Assembly (NCBI GenBank): GCA_026119855.1
Contig: JAOWBW010001307.1
Coordinates: forward strand, 290,948 to 354,947
Reading direction: 5' to 3'
DNA from: Campanula takesimana
Lineage: Eukaryota > Streptophyta > Magnoliopsida > Asterales > Campanulaceae
DNA: 64,000 nt
Every line of letters begins with the position of its first letter. Position 1 is the stretch's first letter. Position numbers and translations under genes: made by a program. The notes under the pieces are model-generated. The model saw only the letters and a list, made by a program, of their open reading frames with translations. It did no database searches and had not been told where the DNA came from. Positions 46,346-57,633 of the stretch are shown piece after piece.

Positions 46346-47785
46346 ATGCTATCTTCTCGACATTATAGTACCTGCTCTCGGTGTCTGACAATGCTTTACT
46401 TACATAGTACACCGGCTTCTGAATGCTATTATCTTCTCGTACTAATACGGCCGCCACGGCTCTATCTGTCGCCACAAGGAATACGGAGAGTGTCTCTCCC
46501 ATAATCGGACTGCTAAGTAGTGGAGGTGAACCCATGTATTCTTTTATCTGCTGGAATACTGCTGAGCATTCTGGGGTCCAGTCGAAGTCCTTAGTCCCTT
46601 TCAGAGCCTTGAAGAATGGTAATGACTTTTCTGCCGACTTGGCGATGAATCTCCCCAGGGCGGCCACCCTTCCATTCAACCTCTGAACTTCTTTTACACA
46701 TTTCGGTTCTTTCATGTCAACTAGGGCCTGGATCTTCTCCGGATTTTCCTTGATTCCTCATTGGGAGACCATGAAACCGAGAAACTTTCCCGCCGTGACC
46801 CCAAAAACACATTTACTTGGGTTGAGCTTCATGTCATTTTCTTTCAGGTTTTTTATAGTCTCCGTCAAATCCGGGACGTGGCTTCCTGACTTGGTCTTTA
46901 TTACCATATCGTCAATATAGGCTTCCATGTTCTGCTGATCTAGGATTTGAACACATTGTTCACCATCCTCTGATAAGTTGCGCCGGCATTCTTGAGGCCA
47001 AAAGGTATCATCACATAACAATAGATCCCTCCTACTGCTTGGAAGGCGGTCTTTTCGATGTCGTCTTCGGCCATCTTGACTTGGTGGTAACCAGAATAAG
47101 CATCTAGGAAGCTCAAGGTTTGATGTCCAGCAATGGAGTCAACCAATTTGTCTATCCTGGGTAGGGGGTAGCTATCCTTTGGGCATGCTTTGTTGAGATC
47201 TGTGAAGTCGACACACATTCTCCACTTGCCGTTTTGTTTCTTCACCATTACGACATTAGCCAGCCACTCGGGATATGTCGCTTCTCGGATGATCACGGCC
47301 TTCATCAATTTATCCACCTCGATCTCGATTGCTTTTTCCTTATCTATAGAGAAGACCCTTCGTCCCTACTTGACTGGTTTGAAAAAACTGTCCACCTCTA
47401 GTTTGTGGAGAGGGATGGCTTCTTTAACTCCAACCATGTCTTCAACTTTCCATGCAAACACGTCTAGGTTGTTTTTGAGCAGGTTGAAAAGCTCCTCTCT
47501 CTCTTCCGGGTGAAGTTGTTTTCCAATTCGTACCTTTTGTTCTGGGTTATCAGGGTTGATTACGACCTCATCTAGCTGGTCAACCGGTCTCAACTCGGGA
47601 CCGTCCCTGAACTCCAAGGTTTCCACAATGATTTGCTTTACTTTTTCCTTGTCTTTGCCTTCTAGGCTCAAATTCTCCATATCTAGGAGTCTGTCAGTCT
47701 CGGCATCCATGTGGTCGGGTATTGTGGCCCCCAACCTTGGGATGAGGTCGAGGTTTGAGCCACTCGGCTCGTCCGAAGCTGTGTT
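46239..47785 (-). pseudogene. Tat-delta reverse transcriptase and RNase H 1, with stops
   Basis: On the minus strand: a pre-RT region with NNLDVFAWKVEDMVGV and SFFKPVK, then TAG (near 47364). RT follows: PEWLANVVMVKKQNGKWRM, FLDAYSGYHQVKM (catalytic D), MIPFGLKNAGATYQRM. A frameshift near 46950-47000 follows, then YIDDMVIKTKSG (catalytic DD) and GKFLGFMVSQ ended by TGA (near 46757). RNase H 1 continues with CVKEVQRLNGRVAALGRF, FLVATDRAVAAVLVRED and YYNVEKIAYALVISARKLRAYF. RT copies the genomic RNA into DNA. Two stops and one shift disable it, although all catalytic residues are still readable. Confidence 0.88.
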
Positions 47786-48884
47786 CATGGAGATACAACC
47801 GAATCATCCAATCCATACGTCACCTCGGTCTCTGTCATGGCCTTATCATCATCCAGTACGACCCATTCCTCAGGCATGTCTACTGTTATCACGCCAATGT
47901 GGGGTGCTGATGTAGTGACCGTGGTCGACTTCGATATAGAAATATTCCTTTCTGGAGTGTCGATCTCCATCTTGGTTTTTGCCTTTCTGGACCTCATCAC
48001 GTGCTCTAAGAAGTGTTTGGGGTTGCCTAGGTCGCAACCTATTCCTTCTGGGGTTGGTAATTTCACCCTTTGGTGGGGGAGGGAAGCAACCATTCCCAAT
48101 TTTCCTTGACTAGGAGAGCCGAGGATGGCATGGTACTCACTTGCCAAATCCATAACGATGAAAGTGATCGTAGCCGATGTTTTGTAGGGGTGCTCACCAA
48201 CTTCTAGTATCAAGTCCACGGTTCCCTTAGCCTCGGCTTGTGATTTGTAAATCCTTCTAGTCTTTCATTGTACAGGGTCAGCATGGTATCCGGCAACTCC
48301 ATCTCCTTGAAGGTTCTGTAATAGAGCACGTCTTTAGCGGCCCCAGAATCTATTAAGAGCCTTTCCGACTCACAGTTGTCAATTCGTCCTGTGATGACCA
48401 GCGGCTGTTCTCTTATGGCCCTGTTCCCGGCTAGTTCGTTAGGGGAGAAACTAATCACCTCCTCCCCTTTGTGAATCCAAGGGGGGATATGGTAAACCTT
48501 GCTTAGCTCATAGATCTGCTCTTTTAACTTTGTGTTGGAGGGAATTTCCTCCCTAATTACACCGATCAGCTTTGCTCGAGGTGGTCTATCTTCGCGGTCT
48601 TCCACCGCCTCGCCCTCTCTCGGACGTTTATTGTATTTCTTTGCTAAGTATTCATTTAGTTTCCCCTGATCGGCCCACCTCTGTAGTATTTTCTTTAGGG
48701 CAAAGCAGTTGTCCGTCTCGTGCCCGTTATCTCGGTGGTAAGCACAGTACTTGCTTGTGTCCCTTGGGAACTTTGGGTTATCTTTAAGGGGTTTTGGATT
48801 TGGGAGATTCACCAGGTTCATGATCTCGGAAATTGGCTTTGTAAGTGGGGTAAAGACCTCGGTCGGTCTTGTTCTGTTCTTCCC
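47785..48884 (-). pseudogene. Tat-delta gag zinc region and protease
   Basis: On the minus strand: SKYCAYHRDNGHETDNCFALKK is a zinc-knuckle-like Cys/His cluster at the end of gag. The protease follows, with LLIDSGAAKDVL as active site (DSG) and, after a frameshift near 48215, the C-terminal half FIVMDLASEYHAILGSPSQGKLG and VKLPTPEGIG. The protease processes the polyprotein. A TGA near 48885 separates it from the gag core. Confidence 0.83.
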
Positions 48885-50368
48885 TCAGTTTCCACTTCCA
48901 TTGGTACCCTGGACCGAGTCAGAAGTGGGTGGTCTACTTTCCCTTCCTCGATCTCTATATCCAGACATCAGTTTCTTTTTTTCTTCAGCCGTGGATGTTG
49001 CATAGGCCATCTGGTATAGCTCAGATTTTGTAAGAGGTTCTCTTACCAACAATTCGTAGGTGAGCTCGTCTGATCTTTGTCCATTATAGAAGCACATTAT
49101 GATCTCCCTGTCGATGAGTCTTTCTTCTATTGAGTCATCCAAGTCTCTGAACCTATTGTAGAAGTCCATAGTTGATTCGCTCTTTCCCTGAACTATGTTT
49201 GCCAGATCTGACAATCTCTTCTTTCTAGCTCCGGCAGTGGCGAAATACTCTAAGAAACTTGAATTTAATTTGGAGAAGGAGCTGATGCTTCTTCTCTCTA
49301 GATCCATAAACCAAGACCTGGCTGCTCCAACTAACGTACTAGCGAAGGCCTTGCAAAGTACGTCGTCTTTGTTGGAAACCAAGGCCATCATACCTTCGAA
49401 AGACTGGAGGTGGTCCATGGCATCAGAACTGCCAGAATATTTTTCCAGGTGAGGAAGCTTCAACTGGGGATTAGGTGGAGAATCCTTTATCCATTGAGCA
49501 AACGGACGCATTGCGTCATAGTCGGTCTTCGGCTTTCTCTGCCACTAGTTCATCTCTATATTGTCCATCCTCTCCTGCAAATCCAATATGATCTGCTTAC
49601 TGAATCCTGAGCTGCGATGGGAGCTTCTCGGCCTGTCTCTCTCTTGGTCTCAGCCCCTCCCAACAACTCGGCTTGTGTCTGGATCATCAGAGGTCATCTC
49701 GGAGGAGTACGACGGAGTGGCTCCTGTCTGGGTGGGACTTGATATTGATTTTGCCACCGCCTCTTTTCTTCTATAAATCTCACATCTGGAGATTTTGCCT
49801 CTTCTTCTCTCCTATGGTTTATTTTATCCCTCATATCTCTTCCATCAGGATTAATTGGGCCAAGTCGACCTTCTAGTCGGCTTGGTGGAGTAGCTCGATT
49901 TCCTGGGGGCGCGTCACGCGGTTCCTGATGACGTCTGTCCTCAGTGCGTGTGTTCCCCCTACGATCATTTCTTTCTCCGCCTCCCGAAGCTCCTCTCGTA
50001 CTAGAGGGCTAGGCGAAGGGTGCCAAGGAATGGTCAGGGTCAAATTCTAGAAGAGCCCTCTGAGCATCAGTTAGTTGCTGAAGGGTTGAGAGGTTCTGAT
50101 GTAATAATGCCCTCCGATCAATTGGTGACTGCCTAGAAGGGCCATCCTCAGTAGGCTGAGGACGTGAAGTCATCCGTGTCCGCCGTCTATACTGGTGAGC
50201 AATTTCAGGTGTTGGGCCTCTAGAACGGGTGTGCATCCCGCCCCCCTGAGGTGGAGGAGGGAGGCCTTGATTCAGAACATTGTTATTTGCCACGTTAAGA
50301 GGTGGCGGATTGAGATTTGCGTCTGGTGTAACGCTAGCTTCCCGACCGTCAGCGCGAACTCCAGACAT
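48885..50368 (-). pseudogene. Tat-delta gag
   Basis: The probable start is the ATG at 50368 (MSGVRADGREASVTP), about 45 bases after the PBS, so this element has almost no leader. The N-terminus is proline- and arginine-rich with stops near 50009 and around 49600-49900. The conserved gag core lies at 48885-49511: DDVLCKAFASTLVGAARSWF, SSFSKLNSSFLEYFATAGAR, ESTMDFYNRFRDLDDSIEER. It forms the retroelement particle. At least three breaks interrupt it. Confidence 0.8.
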
Positions 50369-50412
50369 GAGGAATTTGTTGTTTTCCGAACAGAAAGATT
50401 CTACGATCGACG

Positions 50413-50431
50413 TTTCCCGGCAATGGAACCA
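50413..50431 (-). promoter_or_regulatory. Primer binding site of Tat-delta
   Basis: On the minus strand, a few bases after the LTR end (GCAGCATCA), the sequence is TGGTTCCATTGCCGGGAAA. It resembles the TGGCGCCGTTGCCGGGGA site seen in many plant gypsy elements, with a few mismatches. Confidence 0.7.
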
Positions 50432-50434
50432 AAC

Positions 50435-51107
50435 TGATGCTGCCAAAAACGTGTCGGATCAGCCCTTCGTCTAGTGGTTCGGATAAATCCAGTAATGAGA
50501 ACTTCCCCGTTCGGATCTGCGTACAATGAACAAATGTGAACTACGCCGGGGCTTCACCGGCGAAGGCCCTCCGGTGTGAGAGTAAGAATACGGGTGGTAT
50601 ATGTGAATAAAGAAATCAATTGACTAGTTTGGAGCCAAAGAGTTCATTACCCGTCTCCTGTTGTGAGGACCTGTTTTTATAGGCATGGGTGAATGAGTCC
50701 TGACTTGTTAGAAAAGCCAAGGAGCCCGTATTGTTGTGGGACTCGTATTCCTTGGAGATAGACTCCTGATAAGGATGAGTGATATCCCAGTTATCTTGTA
50801 GAAGAGATATCCTTGTTTAGATAAGGATCTTCACTGTTAGAGTTGTAATCAAACTCCGTAAGTGGACTCCCTGCGATAATGGGAGGCTTATGATACATCT
50901 CGGCCCGTCATGTAGTTCGACTTCGTCATGGAGGCCGCCTAGGGATTGGGCTTCTCAAGTTCGGCCTAGGCAAGGTCTGCCTGCTCGGCCTGATTGATGT
51001 CGTCCTATAGCATAGGCTTCTGGTGAATGGGCCTCTCGGTATAGGCCTTTTAGGTGTATGGGCCCAGTCTATGGGTCCCATTTAACCAAGTCGGTTTATG
51101 TCGTTCA
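50435..51107 (-). repeat. 5' LTR of Tat-delta
   Basis: It has the same 673-bp length and ends as the 3' LTR at 38342. It borders the PBS, so it is the promoter LTR. The following GCCAC matches the bases left of the other LTR. Confidence 0.95.
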
Positions 51108-51112
51108 GCCAC

Positions 51113-51493
51113 CTTTTTCACGGAAGATAAATAGCACTTACATTGTCATAATACACGAGTTAAATACCATTTTCATCCCTAACCTATACTCCCTCCGTCC
51201 CACTCGAATTACGACAAATTTTCATTTTGGGTGTCTCATTCGAATTAGGACAACCCAAAAATGGAAGTGTTTTATTTAATGAGACCCACATTCACACTCA
51301 CAACTTCTTTCCACTAATTATTCTCTACCATACTTTCTCTCTCCAACTTCACTTTTCATACTCACAACACCTACTTGTTGAAAGAGAAACTCTGCTCTTC
51401 TCTCCCAGTTTGCCTCAAGAATTATCCCCAAATTTCTAGGGTTTTCTTGAAAGCCCTAGAATTCACTAGAAAGAAAGAAGAGCAGTAGAGAAG
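51113..51493. other. Copia remnant and truncated Stowaway-like MITE
   Basis: The first 55 bases hold the Ale-like copia reading (minus strand YDNVSAIYL). From about 51188, CTCCCTCCGTCCCACTCGAATTACG after a TA starts a Stowaway-like element whose right end was not found before the Tat-alpha LTR begins at 51494. Its other half may lie beyond the nested Tat elements, outside the window. Confidence 0.6.
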
Positions 51494-52651
51494 TGTAGAT
51501 ACCCCGGGGAACCACGGCTTGGCTAGAGCGCGTGAATTACCTAGGATGTCTACTTGATTTTAAGAGTCGCCACCCACGTTTTAGAGGAATGCGAGAAAAC
51601 CTAAGAAAATAGCCTTTTTAATTGATTACGAAACCAAAGATTCTTGAGATGAGGGGTTCGGGGGTTAGGTGACGGAGTGGGAAGTACTTAAACACCCACT
51701 CCGCCCTGCTTACGCGGGTCTTGCTACTTTTGGTGTTCTTATATTTACATGTCCTTCAATTGATAAAATATGCTAACAACTACAAAGTAAAGATAAGGGG
51801 AAAATGAAAGCTAAATGATTTTATTGATTGAGTGTCTAATGGTTACATGTTGAATATTTTCTAAACAATTACATTAAGAGATGAAATGGAATTAAATTAA
51901 TGTTGGAATGTTGGGATGTAACCTTGGCCAAACTTCAATAGTGAAGTGGCCTTTTGGTTGTATCCCTTTTTATGGAGATTGCATACTAGTAGGACACAAA
52001 TAAAATAAGAGAATAGAAAAGTTGTACTTTTAGAAAAGGGACTTTGAACTTGGACTTGAAAATGGTGCTGTTGTAGGGAAATTGTTGTAGAACAATTTGT
52101 GTAGAGTCTTGTCACGAACAACTCTTGTAGGGAGAATTTGTGTATAGAATTGCGTATAGTGTGTGTGTAAGAAAAGTTTCAAGTCTAAGAATAAGGTCCA
52201 AGAGAGGTAAAAGAGAGATGAAAAGAGATCAAAAAGAGATGAAAAAGAGGCCCCCTTCCAATGGTGGATTGGAGGGGTTTTTATAGTTGAAAGGGGATGT
52301 TTTTGGTGCCAAGACGGAGTCACAAAGATCAGTTTCCCGGGCAAAATCATATAAAATGAGCAAGGGAGAGATTCTTTGACAGAAATCAGTAACTGACACG
52401 CCCAGACGCGCGCGCATCCTGTATAGTCGGCGGGAGGCGTGCGCTTCTGGCCTCAAAGGGCGGAGGCGCGCGACTTTGAAATGGCGATTTTGACAGAATG
52501 GACTAGAAAGTTAACTCTGTTGTGCAGTTTAGTCTAAAACTGACAGAATCAGTTAGGAACTTAACCGAACTAACAAAAATTAACAAAAACAAGTAAAGTA
52601 AAAATACTATGTATGCAATCATGGTGAGAGGTCCAAAGCGGGGTGTCTACA
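51494..52651 (-). repeat. 3' LTR of a second Tat-alpha family copy
   Basis: 1158 bp with plus-strand ends TGTAGATACCCCGG and GCGGGGTGTCTACA, matching the LTR at 30483 at both ends. The purine tract GAGGGGCTC abuts it on the right (minus strand), so it is a 3' LTR whose body should lie to the right. Palindromic words: CGCGCGCGC (52407), GCGTGCGC (52437) and GCGCGCG (52466), with centres about 29 bases apart. It contains a GTGTGTGT run near 52160. Confidence 0.88.
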
Positions 52652-52910
52652 GAGCCCCTCGGCGACGTGGATTGTGAAGAAAACGCGTCGACGAAAGAAA
52701 GACAACCGCCGAGGACATCGTCAAGAGAAAACAAAGACTCGATAAAGCAGGAACTTGAAATTACAAAGGATAGAAGTGCGCTCCCTGTGTGAGAGGCTTA
52801 ATTGATATAGAAAGGATATGGCGGGATCCGTTTGCTGAAGCGGGATCCGTTTGCCGATGCGGGATCTGTTTGCTGATGCGAGATCCGTTTGCTGAAGCGG
52901 GATCCCTTTG
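52652..52910 (-). other. 3' untranslated end of the Tat-alpha copy with 19-bp tandem repeats
   Basis: After the purine tract the sequence leads to about 4.7 units of a 19-base repeat (GCGGGATCCGTTTGCTGAA) from 52821 to 52910. The last unit is cut by the Tat-beta LTR. Tandem repeats between pol and the 3' LTR are common in Tat elements. No coding sequence was seen. Confidence 0.8.
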
Positions 52911-54391
52911 TGTAAGTACCCCAATCTGAAACCAACCTATCTTAGAGGTAGCCTTAGCACCGTTTCAGGGATAAGCTAATAGGCCAGGACCTCTCTAGGA
53001 TAAGCTATAAATTCCAGGACTACTCTGGTATAAAATTGGAAAAATCTAGAAGCTCGCCAGGCTGAGCCGTACGGATGCTTTGGGTACTAGAGGGGCCTAG
53101 CCGTACGGCTGGTTTGGGCACCCTCAGTCCCTATAAATAGAACCCCTTCCTGATCATTTCAAGGGGAGGGGAGAAACATTAGAACTAAGGTTACTCTGTC
53201 GAATTCACCTCAGAATAGTGTGAGTAAGAGTGAACAAAGAGTGAAAGAGAGAAAGGAAGATTGGCCTAAACCAAGATAGGTAAAGCCACCTCCTCCCCCT
53301 CCCTTCTCTTCATCTAAGAACTCTATTTATCTTTGATCTTGTAATTTATTGTTGATCTTTACATTCTTGCAAGTCTTGTCATTCAAGCAATATACATATA
53401 TCTATTATTATTTATATTTCCTAGTCCAAGCCATGAGATGATCAAATGTGCCCTCCATACTTTGTGTGGAAGAGGTTCAAACCTAGTTTGATCATGGCTT
53501 GTTGATTGTTCATTTACATTCTTGTCACGGATGATGCTCTTGTTGTTCATTTTACTCATTTTAAGCTATGATGATCATGTTGAGGATAAAGTCTCAATCT
53601 TTATCCTCATCACCTTGATCTAGCCCAAAATTCCCAAGTTTGGGTAATAAAGATTCAATCTTTATGGTTTGTTCTTGTCCCTAAAGTATTAATCTTGCCA
53701 AGAAGAGCCATTTTGATGGTAAAGTTTCAATCTTTACTCATCAAATGGTCACTATGACTCAAAAGGGCATATTGGCCACCTTTTTCATTTTTCTCCCATG
53801 ATTGCCTTTGATCATGCCCAAACTCTTGTTTTGGGAGGTTCTTTGATGATCAAGTGGCATAGGAATGAGTTGTTAATGTTGTTTTGTGTTGGAATAACAA
53901 ACTGGAATCAGAACAGTTTGGTCCAGTTCAAGCAGAATGCTCTGTTTCTGCCTGGAACTAGACTGTTGCTTGAACAAACTGTAAAATCCCAGGAGTGGTC
54001 TCCCCATCCGTACGGCTACTTTTGGCCGTATGGGGAGATTGACCATTTTCCCTTCTGTCTTCTGTTTTCTTGTCAAAACAAAACCCTTTTTCAGTTGAAA
54101 AGATAAATAAAAAGTTAAAACAAAGATTTTCCGTTAAAACACACACACACACATGCACTTTTGTTAACTAACAAGGGAGACTCGGCTTTGTCCGAGGCAA
54201 CTTGGGAGGACGTAAAAACTCTTCCCAAGTTGTAACCTGATCTCCGAACCTTTGAACTCAAACCTTTGTCATTTTGTTGGGTTTAAAATTAACAAAATGT
54301 GGCGACTCCGTTAAATTGGTCCGGTTCCCGCGTTTGGTATTTCGCCCTTGAAACGTGCTCGCGTGTGTTTTTTTGGGGCTGGATCCTTACA
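52911..54391 (+). repeat. 5' LTR of a Tat-beta copy
   Basis: It starts TGTAAGTACCCC and ends GGATCCTTACA, followed by a PBS, so this is a plus-strand 5' LTR of 1481 bp. It contains CCGTACGG palindromes at 53067 and 53101 (34 apart), CCGTACGG/CCGTATGG at 54008/54026, a TATA-like CTATAAATAGAACCCC near 53132, and an AC microsatellite near 54138. Confidence 0.9.
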
Positions 54392-54392
54392 G

Positions 54393-54411
54393 TGGCGACT
54401 CCTCTGGGGAG
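54393..54411 (+). promoter_or_regulatory. Primer binding site of Tat-beta
   Basis: TGGCGACTCCTCTGGGGAG lies one base after the LTR end. It differs from the Tat-alpha PBS at a single position (T for G in the middle), so it is of the same tRNA type. Confidence 0.85.
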
Positions 54412-55675
54412 TAGAGTGCTTTCGGACTTCTTTCTAGAAGATTCGGGGACATTCTTGTGTGGTCAAACTCTCGTTCCCGTTAGTTGACTTCTTGCATATT
54501 TGTGTGTGTTTGATGTTTCTGTTTGAACTGTTTTGAGTACATACGTTCTGGAAATACAATAAACTGGGGCTTGATGATCAGAAGTTGGAGAAACTGAGAA
54601 AAATCTTCACCCTCTTGCTTTAGCCGTACGGCTACTTTGGGTAGGGGCCAGAATGTTGCCAATTAACAGTTTGGTGCAGGGCTGCAACATTCTGGGTACC
54701 CCTCTGCTTCTACTTGTCCAGGTTCCAAATTTACAGTCTTACTTGTGCACATTACCTTCATTCTTTTGGCCAAAACTTGGTTTTAAAAGGTAATAAAATT
54801 TGGTTATGCATGATCTTTTGTCAATAAAATGGTTTCCAAAACCTCATCGTGCATAATCCTTTTTGTAAGGGTTTTTCTTGAGTCTTCTCGTTGTGCACAA
54901 ATTGCTTTGTACAAAAGGGTTTCAATGTAAAATATTTCTTTTGCAAAAGTTTGACTCAAATTCTTTGTTGTGCACAACTTGGTACATGTACAAGTTTTGG
55001 TCTTTGTTTGCTTATATTCCTTGATTTGTTGTGTATAAATTGCTCAATCCATGCTTGTTGTGCACATCTTGCTTATGCCATGCTCATGCTATCGAAAAAC
55101 GAATTGAAAATCTCTCTTTTTACTAAAAAAGGAGCATAGAATGACTTCACACCACGCGCACTTGACCGTGCACGTTCCAAATACCCTTAAACCGAGGTGG
55201 ATGCCACGATGCAGCTCGTTGGGCGCTCTTGTTCCCTTCGATACGTGCACGGGTCCGTCCCACCTTCCCTTCCGAACCAAGTCAACCACACTTGTCCGTG
55301 ACACACAAATACCGTGACTATGGTTGGTTTTTGGTCTAGTTCACGTTACCATATCCTTGATACGTGCCTTAAAGCTATATTGTGGCCAAATTAATGCCCG
55401 AGTTGTGACTCCTTGATGTATGCAAGCGTGGCCTAACCAGCCTCCAACTCGTGTTGTAGTGACGACCGCAATTAGCAAGGGCCATGTACTAAGGATAGGG
55501 TGACACCGTGTCGTTAAGCCCTAATGAACGAGTTATTTTAATCATCCTTAAGTCCATGGTCAAGGATCGAGACGCCTCATTCAAAATGAGGTCATGTCGG
55601 TGCAGCCTTCGGTGTAGCCTTCGGAGAAAAGTCTCGATCCCGACTGGGGCTTAACCATGATTAGGATGACCCGCG
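54412..55675 (+). other. Tat-beta 5' leader, no coding similarity
   Basis: The sequence after the PBS has no recognisable gene. It holds AGCCGTACGGCT (54622), the palindrome of this family's LTR. It also has several TTGTGCAC(A/T) words (54850-55080) and a CCTTCGGTGTAGCCTTCGG direct repeat (near 55605). It ends abruptly at an inverted LTR of the same family (55676). Confidence 0.65.
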
Positions 55676-57168
55676 TGTAAGTATCCCGCCCCGCGCGCGG
55701 AAAACGATGGTGTATAGGGCGAAACGCTAAACACGGGAACCGGTCAAATTTAACGGAGTCGCGACATTTTGTTAATTTTAAACCCAACAAAATGACAAAG
55801 GTTTGAGTTCAAAGGTTCGGAGGTCAGGTTACAATTGGGAGGAGTTTTACGTCCTCTCAAGTTGCCTCGGACAAAGCCGAGTCTCCCTAAGTTAGTTTAA
55901 ATGTGCATATGTGTGTGTGTGTGTTTAACGGAAAAAAATTCTGTTGTTGATTTTATTTGAGAAACTCGGCTGAAAAAGGGTCCTTGAGTGACAAGATAAA
56001 GGTCAGAGGGAAAAACAGGCAATTTTGCCCTCCTACCTAAAGTAGCCGTATGGCTATAGGAGGCAATTCTGGGATTTTTACAGTTTGCTCAAGAACAGTC
56101 CGTTCAGAACAGAAACAGGGCATTCTGTCTGAAGCTGGACAAACTGTTTTGATCCCAGTTTGTAAGAAATCATTTTACAAGTTTATAACATCATTCCTAT
56201 GCTAAATGATCATCACTTGGTCTCCCAAAACAAGTATTTGGGTGTGATCATGAGCAATCATAGGAGAAAATCAAGAAAGTTGATGAATGTCCCCTTTGGA
56301 CCAAAGTTGATCATTTGGTGAATAAAGATTGGAACTTTATCACCAAGATGACATTTTATGACTTAAAATCCTTCAATAGTCAAAATAAACACATAAAGAT
56401 TGAATCTTTATGACCCAAAAGTAGGATTTTGAGGCTAAACCAAAGAGAAAAATGATGGACACTAAGGTTCCACCACCCTCATGATTATCATGGCCAAACA
56501 AGCATAACATTTAAATGAATAAGGAATGTAAATGACAATCAACAAGTCTATGAGTGTCTAGGTTAGAACCTCTTCATACAAGGTATGGAGGGCACCTTTG
56601 AACTCCTCATAGCTTGGACAAGATAGTAATGTAATAGATAGGTATATAGTGCTTGATAATGGACAAGTCTTGCAAGAAATAAAAGTTGCTTGAAATGGAC
56701 AAGTCTTTGCATGAATGAAGAGTAAATACATGTATAACCAAGATATAAGAAAGAAAATAGGAGTAAGATGAAGAGAAAGGAGGGGGGAGGTGGATTTACC
56801 TATGATGGTTATGGCCAATCTTCCTTTCTTCTCTCCTTTTTTGGTTTGTGATCACTCTCACTCTTGCTCTGTGGTAATTCCAGCAGAGTGACCCCCCTAA
56901 TGTGTATTTCTCCCCCCTGAAATGATCACCAAGGGGTTCTATTTATAGGGATTGAGGGTGCCCAAACCAGCCGTACGGCTAGGCCCGTCTAGTACCCAAA
57001 GCATCCGTACGGCTCAGCCTGGCGAGCTTCTGGATTTTTCCAATTTTATACCAGAGTAGTCCTGGAATTTATAGCTTATCCTAGGGAGGTCCTGGCCTAT
57101 TAGCTTATCCCTGAAACGGTGCTAAGGCTACCTCTAAGATAGGTTGGTTTCAGATTGGGGTACTTACA
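55676..57168 (-). repeat. 3' LTR of a second Tat-beta copy, inverted
   Basis: 1493 bp, the reverse-complement relative of the LTR at 52911, with plus-strand ends TGTAAGTATCCC and GGGGTACTTACA. The purine tract GAGGGGCTC lies to its right, so it is a minus-strand 3' LTR. CCGTACGG palindromes lie at 56971 and 57005 (34 apart) and CCGTATGG at 56046. It is clearly diverged from the other copy, with many substitutions and indels, so the two are separate insertions rather than LTRs of one element. Confidence 0.88.
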
Positions 57169-57633
57169 GAGCCCCTCGGCAAGGTCGCTTCGAAGGAGCG
57201 GGGTTGTCGATAGAAATAAGCATCCCAATCTGACGGGACGACGGCTTTAACCAATTTTGGTTGCATGGCTGGACCTAGTGGTATAGGATTCCTACGTATC
57301 CCGTTCGCGGGGAATCAAGCCTAACGTAGTTCGGAGGTACGCGGGGTTACTTAGGTCCGCAAGGAGGCATGACTCTAGGGGTCAGAGGCGAGACATGGTC
57401 AACTTGGCTCTATGGGAGAGGGTTTGACTTGCTGGGGATACGGTCAACTTGACTCTATAGGAGAGGGTTTGACTTACACGGGACAGATTTTTACTGGGCT
57501 TATATCGGGGACGGCCTATGGTGACTATTCTAGTCCAAGCTTGACCGGGGTCAACTCCATCTTCGGGGATATTGACGGGAAAACTGTGTCTTACGTCCCT
57601 CTAAGGACTGCCGGGACAAAGTCTCTAGCCTAT
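57169..57633 (-). other. Tat-beta 3' untranslated region with hairpin motif
   Basis: It starts with the purine tract (minus strand CCGAGGGGCTC) and holds copy 1 of the CTACG hairpin (57292-57329). It also has a duplicated GGTCAACTTG(G/A)CTCTAT(G/A)GGAGAG phrase (57397 and 57448). No coding similarity was recognised. It is cut at 57634 by the Tat-gamma LTR. Confidence 0.75.
57292..57329 (-). ncRNA. CTACG hairpin motif, copy 1
   Basis: Outer stem CTACG (57292-57296) with CGTAG (57325-57329). Inner stem CCCG (57300-57303) with CGGG (57308-57311). On the sense (minus) strand the conserved TTGATTC lies just 5' of the inner stem. It is named ncRNA only as a predicted structured element of the retrotransposon transcript. 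Confidence 0.6.

Larger units (their letters stand above)
38342..51107 (-). mobile_element. Tat-delta: complete 12.8-kb Tat element with antisense genes
   Basis: Two 673-bp LTRs (17 differences by eye, about 2.5%, no indel) enclose gag-protease-RT-RNase H-second RNase H-integrase on the minus strand. Two antisense ORFs on the plus strand lie between integrase and the 3' LTR. Perfect GCCAC duplicates (38337-38341, 51108-51112) flank it. The PBS, purine tract and double RNase H support the Tat lineage. The layout with antisense genes recalls RIRE2 of rice and Grande of maize, whose extra ORF is antisense (family knowledge). Several nonsense codons in gag and pol make it nonautonomous. Confidence 0.95.

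Noticed and set aside
55448..55462. CACTA transposon right end (GTTGTAGTG)
   Set aside because: Short chance match inside the Tat-beta leader, with no paired terminus.
52911..57168. One element with inverted LTRs
   Set aside because: LTR pairs of one element are direct repeats, and these two are well diverged; separate insertions explain them better.
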